Below, piece after piece: positions 29,294 through 39,300 of a stretch of 64,000 nucleotides of DNA (position 1 is the first letter of the stretch; each line of letters begins with the position of its first letter). Under the pieces are notes generated by a model. That model was not told where the DNA came from, searched no databases, and saw only the letters and a list, made by a program, of their open reading frames with translations. Source of the stretch: an uncultured Pelagibacteraceae bacterium (lineage in GTDB: Bacteria > Pseudomonadota > Alphaproteobacteria > Pelagibacterales > Pelagibacteraceae); contig CACEXV010000001.1 of assembly GCA_902563575.1 (NCBI GenBank), forward strand, positions 372,001 through 436,000, given 5' to 3'. Both the position numbers and the translations under genes were made by a program.

Positions 29294-30357
29294 CTGCTTA
29301 AACCTCTATAATTTGTCGGCACATCTAATGGATCAAATCCATAATGATTCAACCACCTATAATCTGTTTCAAAAAATGCCCTGAGATCGTTAATTCCGTA
29401 CTTCAACATGGCTAATCGATCTATACCCATTCCAAAAGCATAACCTTGAAATTGTTTTGAATTAACTTTAGCATTTCTTAGGACATTCGGATGAACCATT
29501 CCACAACCTAGTATCTCGAGCCATTTATTACCCTCACCGATAACAATTTTGTTATCTTCTAATTTGTAACCTATGTCTACTTCTGCAGAAGGTTCCGTGA
29601 ATGGAAAATGACTTGGTCTAAATCTCATTTTAATATTTTTAACTTCAAAGAATTCCTTAATGAAATAATTTAAGCATCCCTTCAAATGAGCCATTGTTAT
29701 ATTCTTATCAATATGAAGGCCTTCTAATTGGTGAAACATAGGTGCGTGAGTTTGATCGCTATCACACCTGTAAGTTCTGCCTGGTACTATAATTTTAAAA
29801 GGTGGCTTACCATTTAACATTGTTCGGATTTGTACAGGAGAGGTATGGGTCCTTAATAAAGTTTTTTTGTTAGCATCTAAATAAAAAGTATCATGCATGT
29901 CTCTCGCTGGATGATTTTCCGGTGTATTTAAAGCTGTAAAATTATTATATTCACTCTCTACATCTGGACCCTCGGCTACAGTGAAACCTATTTCAGAAAA
30001 TATTGAAGATATCTCATCAATCACTTGTGAAACTGGATGAATTTTTCCACTTGCTTGAGATCTTATCGGGAGAGTTATATCAATCTTTTCATCTACTAGT
30101 TTTTGATTTATTTCTTCTTTCTCTATTAATTTAAATTTATTCTCAATTAAATTAGTTAAATCATCTTTTAATAAATTCAATTTTTTGGCAAAATCTTTTC
30201 TATGATTTTCATCTAGAGATCCCATTTTTTTAAATTCAGATGAAACTATTCCATTTTTACCGAAATATTCAGACTTCAAGTTTTGTAAGTCATTTTTAGA
30301 ATTAATTTTTACAAACTTTTCTTCAAACTCTTTTTTTATATAATTAAGATCACTCAT
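29290..30357 (-). CDS. pheS: Phenylalanyl-tRNA synthetase alpha subunit
   Basis: The catalytic alpha chain of PheRS, 355 residues. Class II motifs are visible: motif 2 around [14 protein letters not shown] and [19 protein letters not shown], and motif 3 at [15 protein letters not shown]. The N-terminal coiled coil that binds tRNA-Phe occupies about residues 1-90. The enzyme works with PheT, whose gene overlaps its end by 4 bp. rplT lies 45 bp upstream. I saw no peptide-coding attenuator in that gap. Confidence 0.97.
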   Translation of the reverse strand: MSDLNYIKKEFEEKFVKINSKNDLQNLKSEYFGKNGIVSSEFKKMGSLDENHRKDFAKKLNLLKDDLTNLIENKFKLIEKEEINQKLVDEKIDITLPIRSQASGKIHPVSQVIDEISSIFSEIGFTVAEGPDVESEYNNFTALNTPENHPARDMHDTFYLDANKKTLLRTHTSPVQIRTMLNGKPPFKIIVPGRTYRCDSDQTHAPMFHQLEGLHIDKNITMAHLKGCLNYFIKEFFEVKNIKMRFRPSHFPFTEPSAEVDIGYKLEDNKIVIGEGNKWLEILGCGMVHPNVLRNAKVNSKQFQGYAFGMGIDRLAMLKYGINDLRAFFETDYRWLNHYGFDPLDVPTNYRGLSR

Positions 30358-30402
30358 TTATTTGATTCTCTCTTTATATATAGGATAAATCAAAGACCTT
30401 GA

Positions 30403-30759
30403 TTAGTTAAGGGAGGATTGAACTTTTTTTACAATTGTTTTGAAAACTTCTGGGTTATTATATGCTAATTCAGCCAATACTTTTCGATCTAACTTGATTT
30501 TAGACTTTGCTAAGCCGTTAATAAATTTAGAATACGTTAATCCTTCGTCTCGAACACCAGCATTAATTCTTTGTATCCATAAAGATCTAAATTCTCTTTT
30601 TTTAGCTTTACGATCTCTATAGGCATACTGCATTGCTTTTTCCATAGCTTGTCTTGCAATACGAATAGTATTTTTTCTTCTTCCGTATTGACCTTTAACT
30701 GCTTTAAAGACTTTTTTATGCTTTGCCCTACTTACGACTCCACGTTTTGTTCTAGCCAT
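30403..30759 (-). CDS. rplT: 50S ribosomal protein L20
   Basis: Ribosomal protein L20, 118 residues, an early assembly protein that binds 23S rRNA. The N-terminal basic extension ([21 protein letters not shown]) and [27 protein letters not shown] are diagnostic. It follows rpmI by 1 bp. In E. coli L20 represses its own operon by binding leader RNA; no equivalent element was identified here by eye. Confidence 0.97.
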   Translation of the reverse strand: MARTKRGVVSRAKHKKVFKAVKGQYGRRKNTIRIARQAMEKAMQYAYRDRKAKKREFRSLWIQRINAGVRDEGLTYSKFINGLAKSKIKLDRKVLAELAYNNPEVFKTIVKKVQSSLN

Positions 30760-30760
30760 A

Positions 30761-30967
30761 TTAACCTCTCAAATTATAAGGCATGTAAGATTTTACAATT
30801 TTTGTATCTTGCGAAGACATAATTGTTGTGCCTCTTTGTTTACGAATTTGTGAATTAGTTCTTTTAATCATTCCATGCCTTTTGTTTGCTTGAGGCATTT
30901 TAATTTTTCCTTTGCCAGTAAATCTAAACCTTTTTTTTGCTGAGCTTTTAGTTTTTAATTTTGGCAT
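30761..30967 (-). CDS. rpmI: 50S ribosomal protein L35
   Basis: Ribosomal protein L35, 68 residues, with the typical [14 protein letters not shown] start, the [15 protein letters not shown] core and a C-terminal segment LRG. It is in the conserved order infC-rpmI-rplT. The gap to infC is 55 bp, the longest inside this operon, and is where a leader element for L20 autoregulation or an internal promoter could lie; nothing decisive is visible. Confidence 0.97.
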   Translation of the reverse strand: MPKLKTKSSAKKRFRFTGKGKIKMPQANKRHGMIKRTNSQIRKQRGTTIMSSQDTKIVKSYMPYNLRG

Positions 30968-31022
30968 AACCCGGATTTTATATATACAATATCTAAAATT
31001 TACAAGTTCTTATTAGAATTAA

Positions 31023-31568
31023 TTAATTCGGCTGGATAATCATAACCATTTGTTTTCCCTCAAATTTAGGCTGAGTCTCAACTTTGGCGACATCCTTGGT
31101 ATCTTCAATAATTCTTTGCATCAAGTTTTTACCTAATTCAATGTGTTGCATCTCTCTACCTTTAAACTTTACCGTAAATTTGACCTTATCACCTTTTGAT
31201 ATAAATTTTTTTGCATTTTTCAATTTAAAATTATAATCATGAATTTCTGTACCGGGTCTCAATTTGATTTCTTTTAAAGAAATAACTTTTTGTTTTTTTT
31301 TTGCTTGATTTGCTTTCTTTTGTAAATCGTATTTATATTTACCCATATCCATTATTTTGCATACAGGCGGGTTGGCGTTTGGTGAAATTTCGATCAAATC
31401 TAATTCTTCTCCTTTGGCTATATCAATTGCCTTTTTGAGGGGGAGCACTCCCAAGTTTTTACCCTCGCTATCAATTACTTGAACATCAAGTGATCTGATT
31501 TTTTCATTGGCTCTTGGACCAAATCTTTTTTCTCTTCTTTGAAAGTAATTGGGTTTAAAGTTTGACAC
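31023..31568 (-). CDS. infC: Translation initiation factor IF-3
   Basis: IF-3, 181 residues, binds the 30S subunit and checks start-codon pairing. The N-domain (GPRANEKIRSLDVQVID), the linker-region YKYDLQKKANQAKKKQK and the C-domain (EIKLRPGTEIHDYNFKLKNA, KVKFTVKFKGREM) are all present. The start is GTG at 31566-31568, abutting the thrS stop with no gap. E. coli infC uses the rare AUU start for self-control; here the start is GUG, which is weaker than AUG but not specific to IF-3 control. Confidence 0.96.
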   Translation of the reverse strand: MSNFKPNYFQRREKRFGPRANEKIRSLDVQVIDSEGKNLGVLPLKKAIDIAKGEELDLIEISPNANPPVCKIMDMGKYKYDLQKKANQAKKKQKVISLKEIKLRPGTEIHDYNFKLKNAKKFISKGDKVKFTVKFKGREMQHIELGKNLMQRIIEDTKDVAKVETQPKFEGKQMVMIIQPN

Positions 31569-33488
31569 TTAATTTAATGGAAGCTTATTTAAAGATAACA
31601 TATTTTTGATCAATGCATTTGTTTTTAAAGTTTCTTGTTTTTCTGAACCTAGTTTCCTTATTGTAATTGTTTTATTTTTTTCCTCTTTTTTTCCACAAAT
31701 TAAAAGATAAGGTACTTTTGCTAAAGAGTGTTCTCTTATTTTATAATTAATTTTTTGATTTTTTAAATCCACTTCACATTTTATACCCTCTTTAAAAAGA
31801 TCTTCAAATACCTTTTTTGCATATTTATTGTTATCTTCGGATATGGGGAGCACCATAGCTTGTATTGGCGACAACCAGAAAGGTAATTTTCCAGCGTAAT
31901 GTTCTATCAGTATACCAATAAATCTCTCTAGAGATCCAAATAAAGCTCTATGAAGCATTACTGGAACTTTTTTTCCACCATCTTTATCAACAAAAGTTGC
32001 TCCAAGTCTTCCCGGCAGATTAAGGTCAACCTGCAGTGTACCGCATTGCCAATCTCTTCCAATCGCATCTCGTAAAACAAACTCAATTTTAGGTCCGTAA
32101 AAGGCTCCTTCACCTTTGTTAACAGTATACTTTAATTTTGATTTTTTAATTGCGGTTAACAAAGCGTTTTCAGATTTATCCCAAACTTTGTCATCTCCAA
32201 CTCTTTTTTCAGGTCTATCTGAATACTTTAAAATAATATTTTTGAATCCCAAACTTTTATAAATATCTATAATTAGATTCGTTACAGTCAAACACTCTTG
32301 AGTAATTTGATCCTCTGAGCAAAATATATGTGCATCATCTTGAGTGAAAGCCCTAACTCTTAATAATCCATGAAGTGCGCCTGAAGGTTCATATCTATGA
32401 ACTTTACCAAATTCAGAGAGCTTTAAAGGCAGATCTCTGTAGCTTTTTAGACCTTGATTAAAAATTTGCACACAACCTGGACAATTCATAGGTTTTACTG
32501 CAAAAACTTTTTCATCAGGTGTTTCAGAAGTAAACATGTGTTCGCCAAACTTCTCCCAGTGTCCTGACTTTTCCCATAAAGTTTTATCTAATAATTCAGG
32601 TGTGTTTATTTCTTTATATCCAGCTAGTCTTTGTTTAGTTCTCATATAATCAATGAGTCTTTGAAATAAATTCCACCCTTTTTCGTGCCAAAATACGGAT
32701 CCGGGGCTTTCTTCTCTAAAGTGAAAAAGATCCATCTCTTTGCCAAGTTTTCTGTGATCTCTTTTTTCTGCCTCCTCGAGTCTATTAAGGTATTCATCTA
32801 GATCTTTTTTACTACTCCAGCATGTTCCATAAATTCTTTGGAGCATTTCATTATTTGAATCGCCTCTCCAATAAGCACCTGAAACTTTTGTTAGTTTAAA
32901 CGCTTTTCCTATTTTGCCTGATGACGCGAGATGAGGCCCTCTACATAAGTCATGCCATGTGTCACCATGGTGGTAAACAGACAATTCCTCATTCTCTGGT
33001 ATGCTCTCTATTATCTCAGCCTTGTACTTTTCACCAATTTGATTGAAATGATTAATTGCCCTTTCCCTTTCCCATACTTCTCTTCGGGTTTTTACATCCC
33101 TATCTATTATTTCTGACATCTTTTTTTCAATTTTTTTTAAATCTTCACTCGTAAATGGCTCTTTTCGAGCAAAATCATAGTAAAAACCGTTTTCAATAAC
33201 TGGTCCAATTGTAACTTGTGTTCCAGGAAAAATTTCTTGAACTGCCATAGCCATAATATGTGCAGCGTCGTGTCTTAGAACATCTAAGCCCTCTTGATCT
33301 TTAGAAGTAATTATTTTTACCTTAGAGTCTTCTAAAATATTATAACTTAAATCCCTTAATTTTCCATTTACTTCCATTATAAGTGCAGACTTCTCAAGGG
33401 ATTTACTTATTTTCTTGGTTAGTTCAAACCCGCTTATAGATTTTTGAAATGAAATTTTCTTTCCATCTAAAAGTTGTATATTAGGCAT
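31569..33488 (-). CDS. thrS: Threonyl-tRNA synthetase
   Basis: Class II synthetase, 639 residues. Domain order: TGS (1-60), editing domain with the HxxxH pattern (RHDAAHIMA), catalytic core with the zinc ligand Cys in KPMNCPGC (near residue 333) and motif 2 around VHRYEPSGALHGLLRVRAFTQ, then the anticodon-binding domain. It abuts a glycosyltransferase gene upstream (the start follows that gene's stop directly) and infC downstream. No T-box or operator-like leader is present, as expected when it is an internal operon gene. Confidence 0.97.
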   Translation of the reverse strand: MPNIQLLDGKKISFQKSISGFELTKKISKSLEKSALIMEVNGKLRDLSYNILEDSKVKIITSKDQEGLDVLRHDAAHIMAMAVQEIFPGTQVTIGPVIENGFYYDFARKEPFTSEDLKKIEKKMSEIIDRDVKTRREVWERERAINHFNQIGEKYKAEIIESIPENEELSVYHHGDTWHDLCRGPHLASSGKIGKAFKLTKVSGAYWRGDSNNEMLQRIYGTCWSSKKDLDEYLNRLEEAEKRDHRKLGKEMDLFHFREESPGSVFWHEKGWNLFQRLIDYMRTKQRLAGYKEINTPELLDKTLWEKSGHWEKFGEHMFTSETPDEKVFAVKPMNCPGCVQIFNQGLKSYRDLPLKLSEFGKVHRYEPSGALHGLLRVRAFTQDDAHIFCSEDQITQECLTVTNLIIDIYKSLGFKNIILKYSDRPEKRVGDDKVWDKSENALLTAIKKSKLKYTVNKGEGAFYGPKIEFVLRDAIGRDWQCGTLQVDLNLPGRLGATFVDKDGGKKVPVMLHRALFGSLERFIGILIEHYAGKLPFWLSPIQAMVLPISEDNNKYAKKVFEDLFKEGIKCEVDLKNQKINYKIREHSLAKVPYLLICGKKEEKNKTITIRKLGSEKQETLKTNALIKNMLSLNKLPLN

Positions 33489-34646
33489 CTAAATATTTAA
33501 AATTTTTTTATAAGCATTGAATGTTGATTTACACATATTTTCAACGTCAAATTTTTTAGTTACGTTTTTTCTACCCTCGTTTCCAATTGAATTCAATGTT
33601 TCTTTATCAATATCCATTAAAGTATTTAATATTTTCCCCAATTCTCTTGGGTCATCATGATTATATAAAAATCCTGATTTTTCATTTAAAATTGTTTCCT
33701 TTGATCCTCCAAGATCGCTAGCAACTATTGGTTTTTTCATTGATTGGGCCTCAACAGCGACTCTACCAAAGGCCTCAGGTTTAATCGATGAGGAAACAAC
33801 AACATCAGAGATTGAATAAGCTACAGGCATATTTCTACATCTGTCAACAAAAGTTATCTTTTTATTCAGATTATATCTCAAAACTAGATCTTTTAGTTTT
33901 TTGGAATAAACATTTCTACCTTGATCATCGCCTAAGATTATGCCATGAAAATTTGTTTTATTATAGTCGACCGAGAGAATATTAAGTGCTTCAATAAACT
34001 TCTCTTGGCCTTTCCAAGATGTAAGTCTACCGGGAAGCAAAATATTAAAATTTTCTTCTTTTAATTTCCACTCTGATATCAATTTATTTTTTTTAAATTC
34101 AGAAATATTTTTGGGGTTATAATAGTCTACATTAATCCCCCTAAAAATCACCATTAATTTATTTTTTGGATTAATATGATCTTTGTAATTTTCATTTATA
34201 TGATCAAAAATAAAATTTGATCCAGCGATTGTTAATTTTGATTTTAACATAACGCTATTATAAATTTTCTTAAATCTTCCACTTATAGAATAAGTTCCGT
34301 GAAAGGTTGTTACAAATTTACGACCTGTAAGTAAGCAACTCAAATAACATGACCATGCTGGTGCTCTACTTCTGGCATGAACAATATTGATATTTAATAT
34401 TAAGATTAAAAAGAATAATATTATTGAATTGAAAATTATAAGTAATGGATTTTTAGATTGGACGGGCAGCCTTATAATTTTTACTTTATCTTTTTTGACA
34501 AACTTTAATAATTCTCCTCCGCTTGTAACGATATAAGACTTGCAGTCGTTCTCGGCAAGAAAATGTGCTAAATCATAGCAACCAGTTTCCGCTCCACCAT
34601 AACCGAGCTTTGGGATTACCTGTAATACTTTAATATCAGTAGGCAT
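33489..34646 (-). CDS. Glycosyltransferase, GT4-type, first gene of the thrS operon
   Basis: A 385-residue GT-B glycosyltransferase. The N-terminal acceptor domain begins VLQVIPKLGYGGAETG, the usual GT4 glycine-rich start; a long hydrophobic stretch (FLILILNINIVHA) may contact the membrane. The donor domain has LLPGRLTSWKGQEKFIEAL and KPEAFGRVAVEAQSMKKP, with the E-x7-E glutamates. Its stop abuts thrS, so it heads the thrS-infC-rpmI-rplT-pheST-lepA operon. Its ATG directly abuts an ATG on the opposite strand. Sugar and acceptor are unknown; lipopolysaccharide or other envelope glycan synthesis is likely. Confidence 0.87.
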   Translation of the reverse strand: MPTDIKVLQVIPKLGYGGAETGCYDLAHFLAENDCKSYIVTSGGELLKFVKKDKVKIIRLPVQSKNPLLIIFNSIILFFLILILNINIVHARSRAPAWSCYLSCLLTGRKFVTTFHGTYSISGRFKKIYNSVMLKSKLTIAGSNFIFDHINENYKDHINPKNKLMVIFRGINVDYYNPKNISEFKKNKLISEWKLKEENFNILLPGRLTSWKGQEKFIEALNILSVDYNKTNFHGIILGDDQGRNVYSKKLKDLVLRYNLNKKITFVDRCRNMPVAYSISDVVVSSSIKPEAFGRVAVEAQSMKKPIVASDLGGSKETILNEKSGFLYNHDDPRELGKILNTLMDIDKETLNSIGNEGRKNVTKKFDVENMCKSTFNAYKKILNI

Positions 34647-34688
34647 ATGATAAGATATAATAGTATCAGATCAGTTACAAAATTTTAT

Positions 34689-35465
34689 ATGAAAAAAAAT
34701 AAGTATCTAAAAATATCTAAAGGGAAAAAACTGAGGTATTTGCACAATTATTACAAAAAAAAACTGTATATAATTTTTCTTCCTGGCTTCATGTCCGACA
34801 TTAATGGCGAAAAACCAAAATTATTTAAAAAGTATGCTAAAAAAAATAAATTGGGTTTTTTAGCTATAGAATATTCTGGTCATGGTAAATCTTCGGGAAA
34901 ATTTACTGAAGGTAATATAACTAAATGGTCTCTTGATACGAAAATATCTATAAAAAAAATTGTTAAAAAGAATAACTTCATTTTAATCGGCTCAAGCATG
35001 GGGGCATGGATTTCTTTAAATCAATTTAAGTACTTTAAAAAACAAATTAAAGGTTTTATTGGAATTGGTTCAGCACCAGAATTTTTAGACAGATTGATGT
35101 GGAAAAAATTCCCAAATAAAATAAAAAATGAGATAAAGAGAAAGGGCGTGAGTATTATAAAACATGGGGACTCAAAATTGCGTCAGAGGCAGTATGAATA
35201 TCCCATAACCTATCAATTAATAAAAGATGGTAGGGCAAATAAAGTTTTATCTAAAACAATTAATCTCAAAATAAATATAACAATGTTTCATGGTCAAAAA
35301 GATGAGGTAGTACCAGTTTCTTTTTCAAGAAAAGTTTTGTCTGTTTTTCCAAATGCAAAAAAGAATTTAATTATCATTAAAAATGGAGATCATAGTTTAT
35401 CCCAAAAAAAAAATTTAAAGAAAATGACTAAGGAGTTAAGTAATTTAATATCTAAGGTCTCTTAA
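34689..35465 (+). CDS. Alpha/beta hydrolase
   Basis: A serine hydrolase of the alpha/beta fold. The nucleophile elbow is GSSMGAW, the acidic residue is Asp in HGQKDEVVP, and the histidine is in NGDHSLS near the C-terminus; the oxyanion region follows FLPGFMSD. I prefer the start at ATG 34689 (258 residues). An ATG at 34647 would add 14 residues but directly abuts the start of the divergent glycosyltransferase, leaving no promoter room. A run of ten A (35404-35413) lies near the 3' end. The end overlaps the convergent SDR gene by 21 bp. Substrate unknown. Confidence 0.83.
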   Translation: MKKNKYLKISKGKKLRYLHNYYKKKLYIIFLPGFMSDINGEKPKLFKKYAKKNKLGFLAIEYSGHGKSSGKFTEGNITKWSLDTKISIKKIVKKNNFILIGSSMGAWISLNQFKYFKKQIKGFIGIGSAPEFLDRLMWKKFPNKIKNEIKRKGVSIIKHGDSKLRQRQYEYPITYQLIKDGRANKVLSKTINLKINITMFHGQKDEVVPVSFSRKVLSVFPNAKKNLIIIKNGDHSLSQKKNLKKMTKELSNLISKVS

Positions 35466-36311
35466 GCCTTGTTTATAAGTGGAATATTTCAAGTTAACTT
35501 TTAAAACTCTCTTTATCTTAGAATTTTTAATTTTTTTGCTATCTTTGTAAAAATTTTTTATCATATTTCCTTTTAAATCTTTTACATCGATCTGTTTTAA
35601 GTTTTTTATTTTTAAGATCTTAGCTGCATATTTGTTTAAAATCTCACTAGACGCAGGTAAATCATCGGCTACATTGAAAGTTTCATATTTAACGCTTTTA
35701 TTTCTAAATACTTTGTAGATCACTTGGGCAATATCTTCTACACGTATCCTTGAAAAAAAATGATTTTTTTTTCTTACAAAAACTTTTGGCCCAAGTTTAA
35801 GTCTCTTTAATGCATTTGACTCTCTGGAATAAATACCGGCAATTCTTAAGATATTTAAATTTAATTTATTTTTTTTACAAAATACAGTCCATTGTTTCTC
35901 GGCTCTTAGTCTATTTTTACCCTGCTTACTTGTGGGCTTACATTTTGATTTTTCATTTACCCATCTCCCTTTATGATCGCCATAAACATTTGTTGCTGAG
36001 AGATAGATTATCTTTTTTATATTTTTACTTTTAAGATCTTTTTTAAAATTTCTTAAAACTAAATCTCCTTTCGTATCTGGTGGTATAGATATCAAAATAT
36101 AGCTTGTAGATTTTAAAATTTTGGATATTTTTTTATCAAATTTTCGACCATTAAATTTTAATGACAAATAATTTTTATTATTTAGTCTTTTTGATTTGGT
36201 GCCAGAGGTTGTGGAAATGTTAAAAGAAAATTTAGTTTTTTTTTTAAATAGGTAGTTTATGTAATATCTTCCTACTTGACCAAAACCAAAAAAAAAATAT
36301 TTCTCATCCAT
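35445..36311 (-). CDS. NAD(P)-dependent SDR-family protein (YeeZ-like)
   Basis: A 288-residue extended short-chain dehydrogenase/epimerase-like protein. The N-terminal dinucleotide motif is GFGQVG, with IISLSATNVYGDHKG-type catalytic region (LSATNVYGDH) and RIAGIYS as in nucleoside-sugar epimerase relatives such as YeeZ; the active-site YxxxK is not obvious, because the usual tyrosine position is occupied by the KNRLRAEKQ segment. It overlaps gltB by one base at its start, so it is the last gene of the gltD-gltB unit, and overlaps the hydrolase at its end by 21 bp. Function not known. Confidence 0.78.
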   Translation of the reverse strand: MDEKYFFFGFGQVGRYYINYLFKKKTKFSFNISTTSGTKSKRLNNKNYLSLKFNGRKFDKKISKILKSTSYILISIPPDTKGDLVLRNFKKDLKSKNIKKIIYLSATNVYGDHKGRWVNEKSKCKPTSKQGKNRLRAEKQWTVFCKKNKLNLNILRIAGIYSRESNALKRLKLGPKVFVRKKNHFFSRIRVEDIAQVIYKVFRNKSVKYETFNVADDLPASSEILNKYAAKILKIKNLKQIDVKDLKGNMIKNFYKDSKKIKNSKIKRVLKVNLKYSTYKQGLRDLRY

Positions 36312-39300
36312 TAAGCAGACTTCGATCTTAGATTTTTTAATGTGATTGGATTTTTTAATTTATCTAACATTTCCTTAGGACAAACTTGTTTAAAATTCTT
36401 AACCTCTTTTTCATAATTATCTATTAATTTTTGGCCAATTATTGAAGATGTATCTTTTACAAATTCTATCAAATTAGATTTTAAATAATCTCTCCAATAA
36501 TCAGTTTCGGGGATTTGCCAAACGACCGTCTGTGGATTTACATAATTTTCAAATTTGTTTTTAGGATCATAAACAAATGCCATTCCTCCGGTCATACCGG
36601 CGGCAAAATTGTCTCCGACATCTCCTAAAATAACTACTGCACCTCCTGTCATGTACTCGCATCCATTTGATCCGCAACCCTCGACAATACCTATTGATCC
36701 AGAGTTTCTCACTGCAAACCTCTCTCCAGCCTTACCTGATGCAAACATTTTACCGCTCGTTGATCCATAAAGAACTGTATTTCCAATGATTACGTTATTA
36801 TTCGATATTAAATTACTTTTTTTAGAAGTCCTGACAATAATCTTTCCACCAGACAAACCTTTACCGACATAATCGTTAGAGTCTCCAAAAACTTTTAATG
36901 TGATTCCTTTTGCTAAGAAGGCACCTAATGATTGGCCAGCTGACCCTTCAAGATTAATATTTATTGAGTCATTTGCTAAGGCGTTATTACCAAATTTTTT
37001 ATATACATAATGAGACAATCTAGTTCCTATCGCTCTTTGTGTATTTTGTACTTTGTAATTAACATCAATTTTTTTATCCTTGTTAAAACTATCTTTAATA
37101 TCTGCCCAAATTTTTTCATCTAGTGTGTTAGGTACTGGGTTTATAATTTTGTCCTTGCAATATCTTGGATTATCGCCTGGATCAGTTTGAACTAAAAGTG
37201 GATTTAAGTCTAGATCGTCAAGATTCGGAGAACCTCTGCTCACTTGAGAAAGTAAATCTGTTCTACCAATAATTTCATTAAGTGATTTATAACCTAAGGA
37301 AGCTAGAATTTCTCTCACCTCTCTTGCAACAAACTTAAAAAAGTTTTCTACTTTATCAGGAGTGCCACTAAATTTTTTTCTTAATTCTTCATCTTGAGTG
37401 CAAACTCCCACGGGACAAGTATTCGAGTGACACTGTCTTACCATGATACATCCCATGGCAATTAGTGATGAGGTGCCCATACCAAATTCCTCTGCGCCCA
37501 TCATCGCTGCCATTACAACATCTCTTCCAGTTTTTAAGCCACCATCAGTTCTTAAAGTTACTTTGTGTCTAAGATTATTTAATGTTAAAATCTGGTGCGC
37601 CTCAGTCAAACCCATTTCCCAAGGTATACCGGCATACTTAACACTAGTTTGTGGGCTTGCTCCTGTGCCCCCTGAATGTCCTGATATTAGAATTACATCA
37701 GCCTTCGCTTTCGCTACACCTGCTGCAATTGTTCCAATACCTGTTGAGGCCACCAATTTTACTCCTATTCTTGCGCCAGGATTTATTTGTTTCAAGTCAT
37801 ATATAAGTTGAGCTAAATCCTCTATTGAATAAATATCATGATGCGGTGGAGGCGAAATCAAAGTTACTCCAGGAGTTGAATGCCTTAATCTTGCTATGTC
37901 TTTTGTTACCTTAAACCCTGGAAGCTGACCGCCCTCACCTGGTTTAGCACCCTGAGCGATTTTGATCTCTATCTCATTGCAATTGTTTAAATAATCAACT
38001 GTCACTCCGAATCTTGCTGATGCCACTTGTTTCACTCTTGAGTTTGCTGTGTCACCATTTTCTAAAACTTTAAAACGTCTAGCATCTTCACCTCCTTCAC
38101 CGCTACAAGAGGCTCCTTTTATTCTATTCATTCCAATTGCAAGTGTTTCATGAGCCTCTTCTGACAAAGCTCCGTGTGACATGCTTCCGCTCCCAAAGCG
38201 TTTCGTTAACTCCTGAATGGGCTCAACATCTTTTACATCGATTTCTTCTTTATCTTTCCTAAAATCTAAAAGATCCCTAAGATTGATGGGTTTAAGACCA
38301 TGAATACCGTCAGAATACTTTTTATAAGTTTCGTAAGAACCTGAGCCAACTGCATGCTGTAATGTATGAATAAGTTTTCCTTGAAATTGATGTTCTTCAC
38401 CAGATTTTCTATATTTATAAATTCCGCCAATAGGCAAAATGTATACATCTTTCTTAAATGCCTTCTCGTGCAATTCTTTAATTTTTTCTTCAATTCCTTT
38501 AATCCCGATACCCGAAATTCTTGATACCATTCCTGGAAAATAGTCTGAAACTAGGGCTCGACTTAACCCGACGGTTTCAAAATTACATCCCCCTCTATAA
38601 GCGCTGATTACAGATATTCCCATTTTAGACATTATCTTCAGTAATCCGTTTTCAATAGATTTTTTAAATCTCAACACACAGTCATTAAAACTCAATTCCC
38701 CGAAAAGTTTTTTTTCAAATCTCTGAAAAATACTATCGATTGTTAAGTAGGGATTAATAGTTGTGGCTCCCACACCAATTAATACTGCAAATGAATGGGT
38801 GTCTAATGTTTCAGATGTTTCAACGTTTATAGAACAATATCCTCTTAACCCCAGATTTACCAGATGAGAGTTAATCGCCCCGACAGCTAAAACCATAGGA
38901 ATATTTGCTCTTGTGGCTCCAATATTTTTGTCACTAAGAACTAAAGTGGTAGAGCCCTCTCTAACTGAAATTTCAGCATCGTTTTTTATTTTTTCCAAAC
39001 CCTCTTTCAAGGTCTCGGTTGTTTTAAAAGTGCAGTCAATGGTTCTTATTTTGCTCGCAAATAATTTTTTGAATTTCTTAATTTGTGAATTTGATAGTAT
39101 AGGACTATCCAGCACATATATTGTCTCCTCCGTCAAATTATCAAAATCAAGAATGTTTCCTAAATTGCCAAATCTTGTTTTTAGACTCATAACTTTGTTT
39201 TCTCTCAGTGAGTCGATTGGGGGATTGGTAACTTGACTAAAATTCTGCCTAAAATAATGTGAGAGAGGTCTAAAGTGACTCGACAGAACAGCAACTGGGG

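Noticed and set aside
35404..35413. A run of ten A in the alpha/beta hydrolase gene as a phase-variable tract
   Set aside because: Long A-runs are frequent in this genome and this one lies close to the C-terminus, where a slip would change little.
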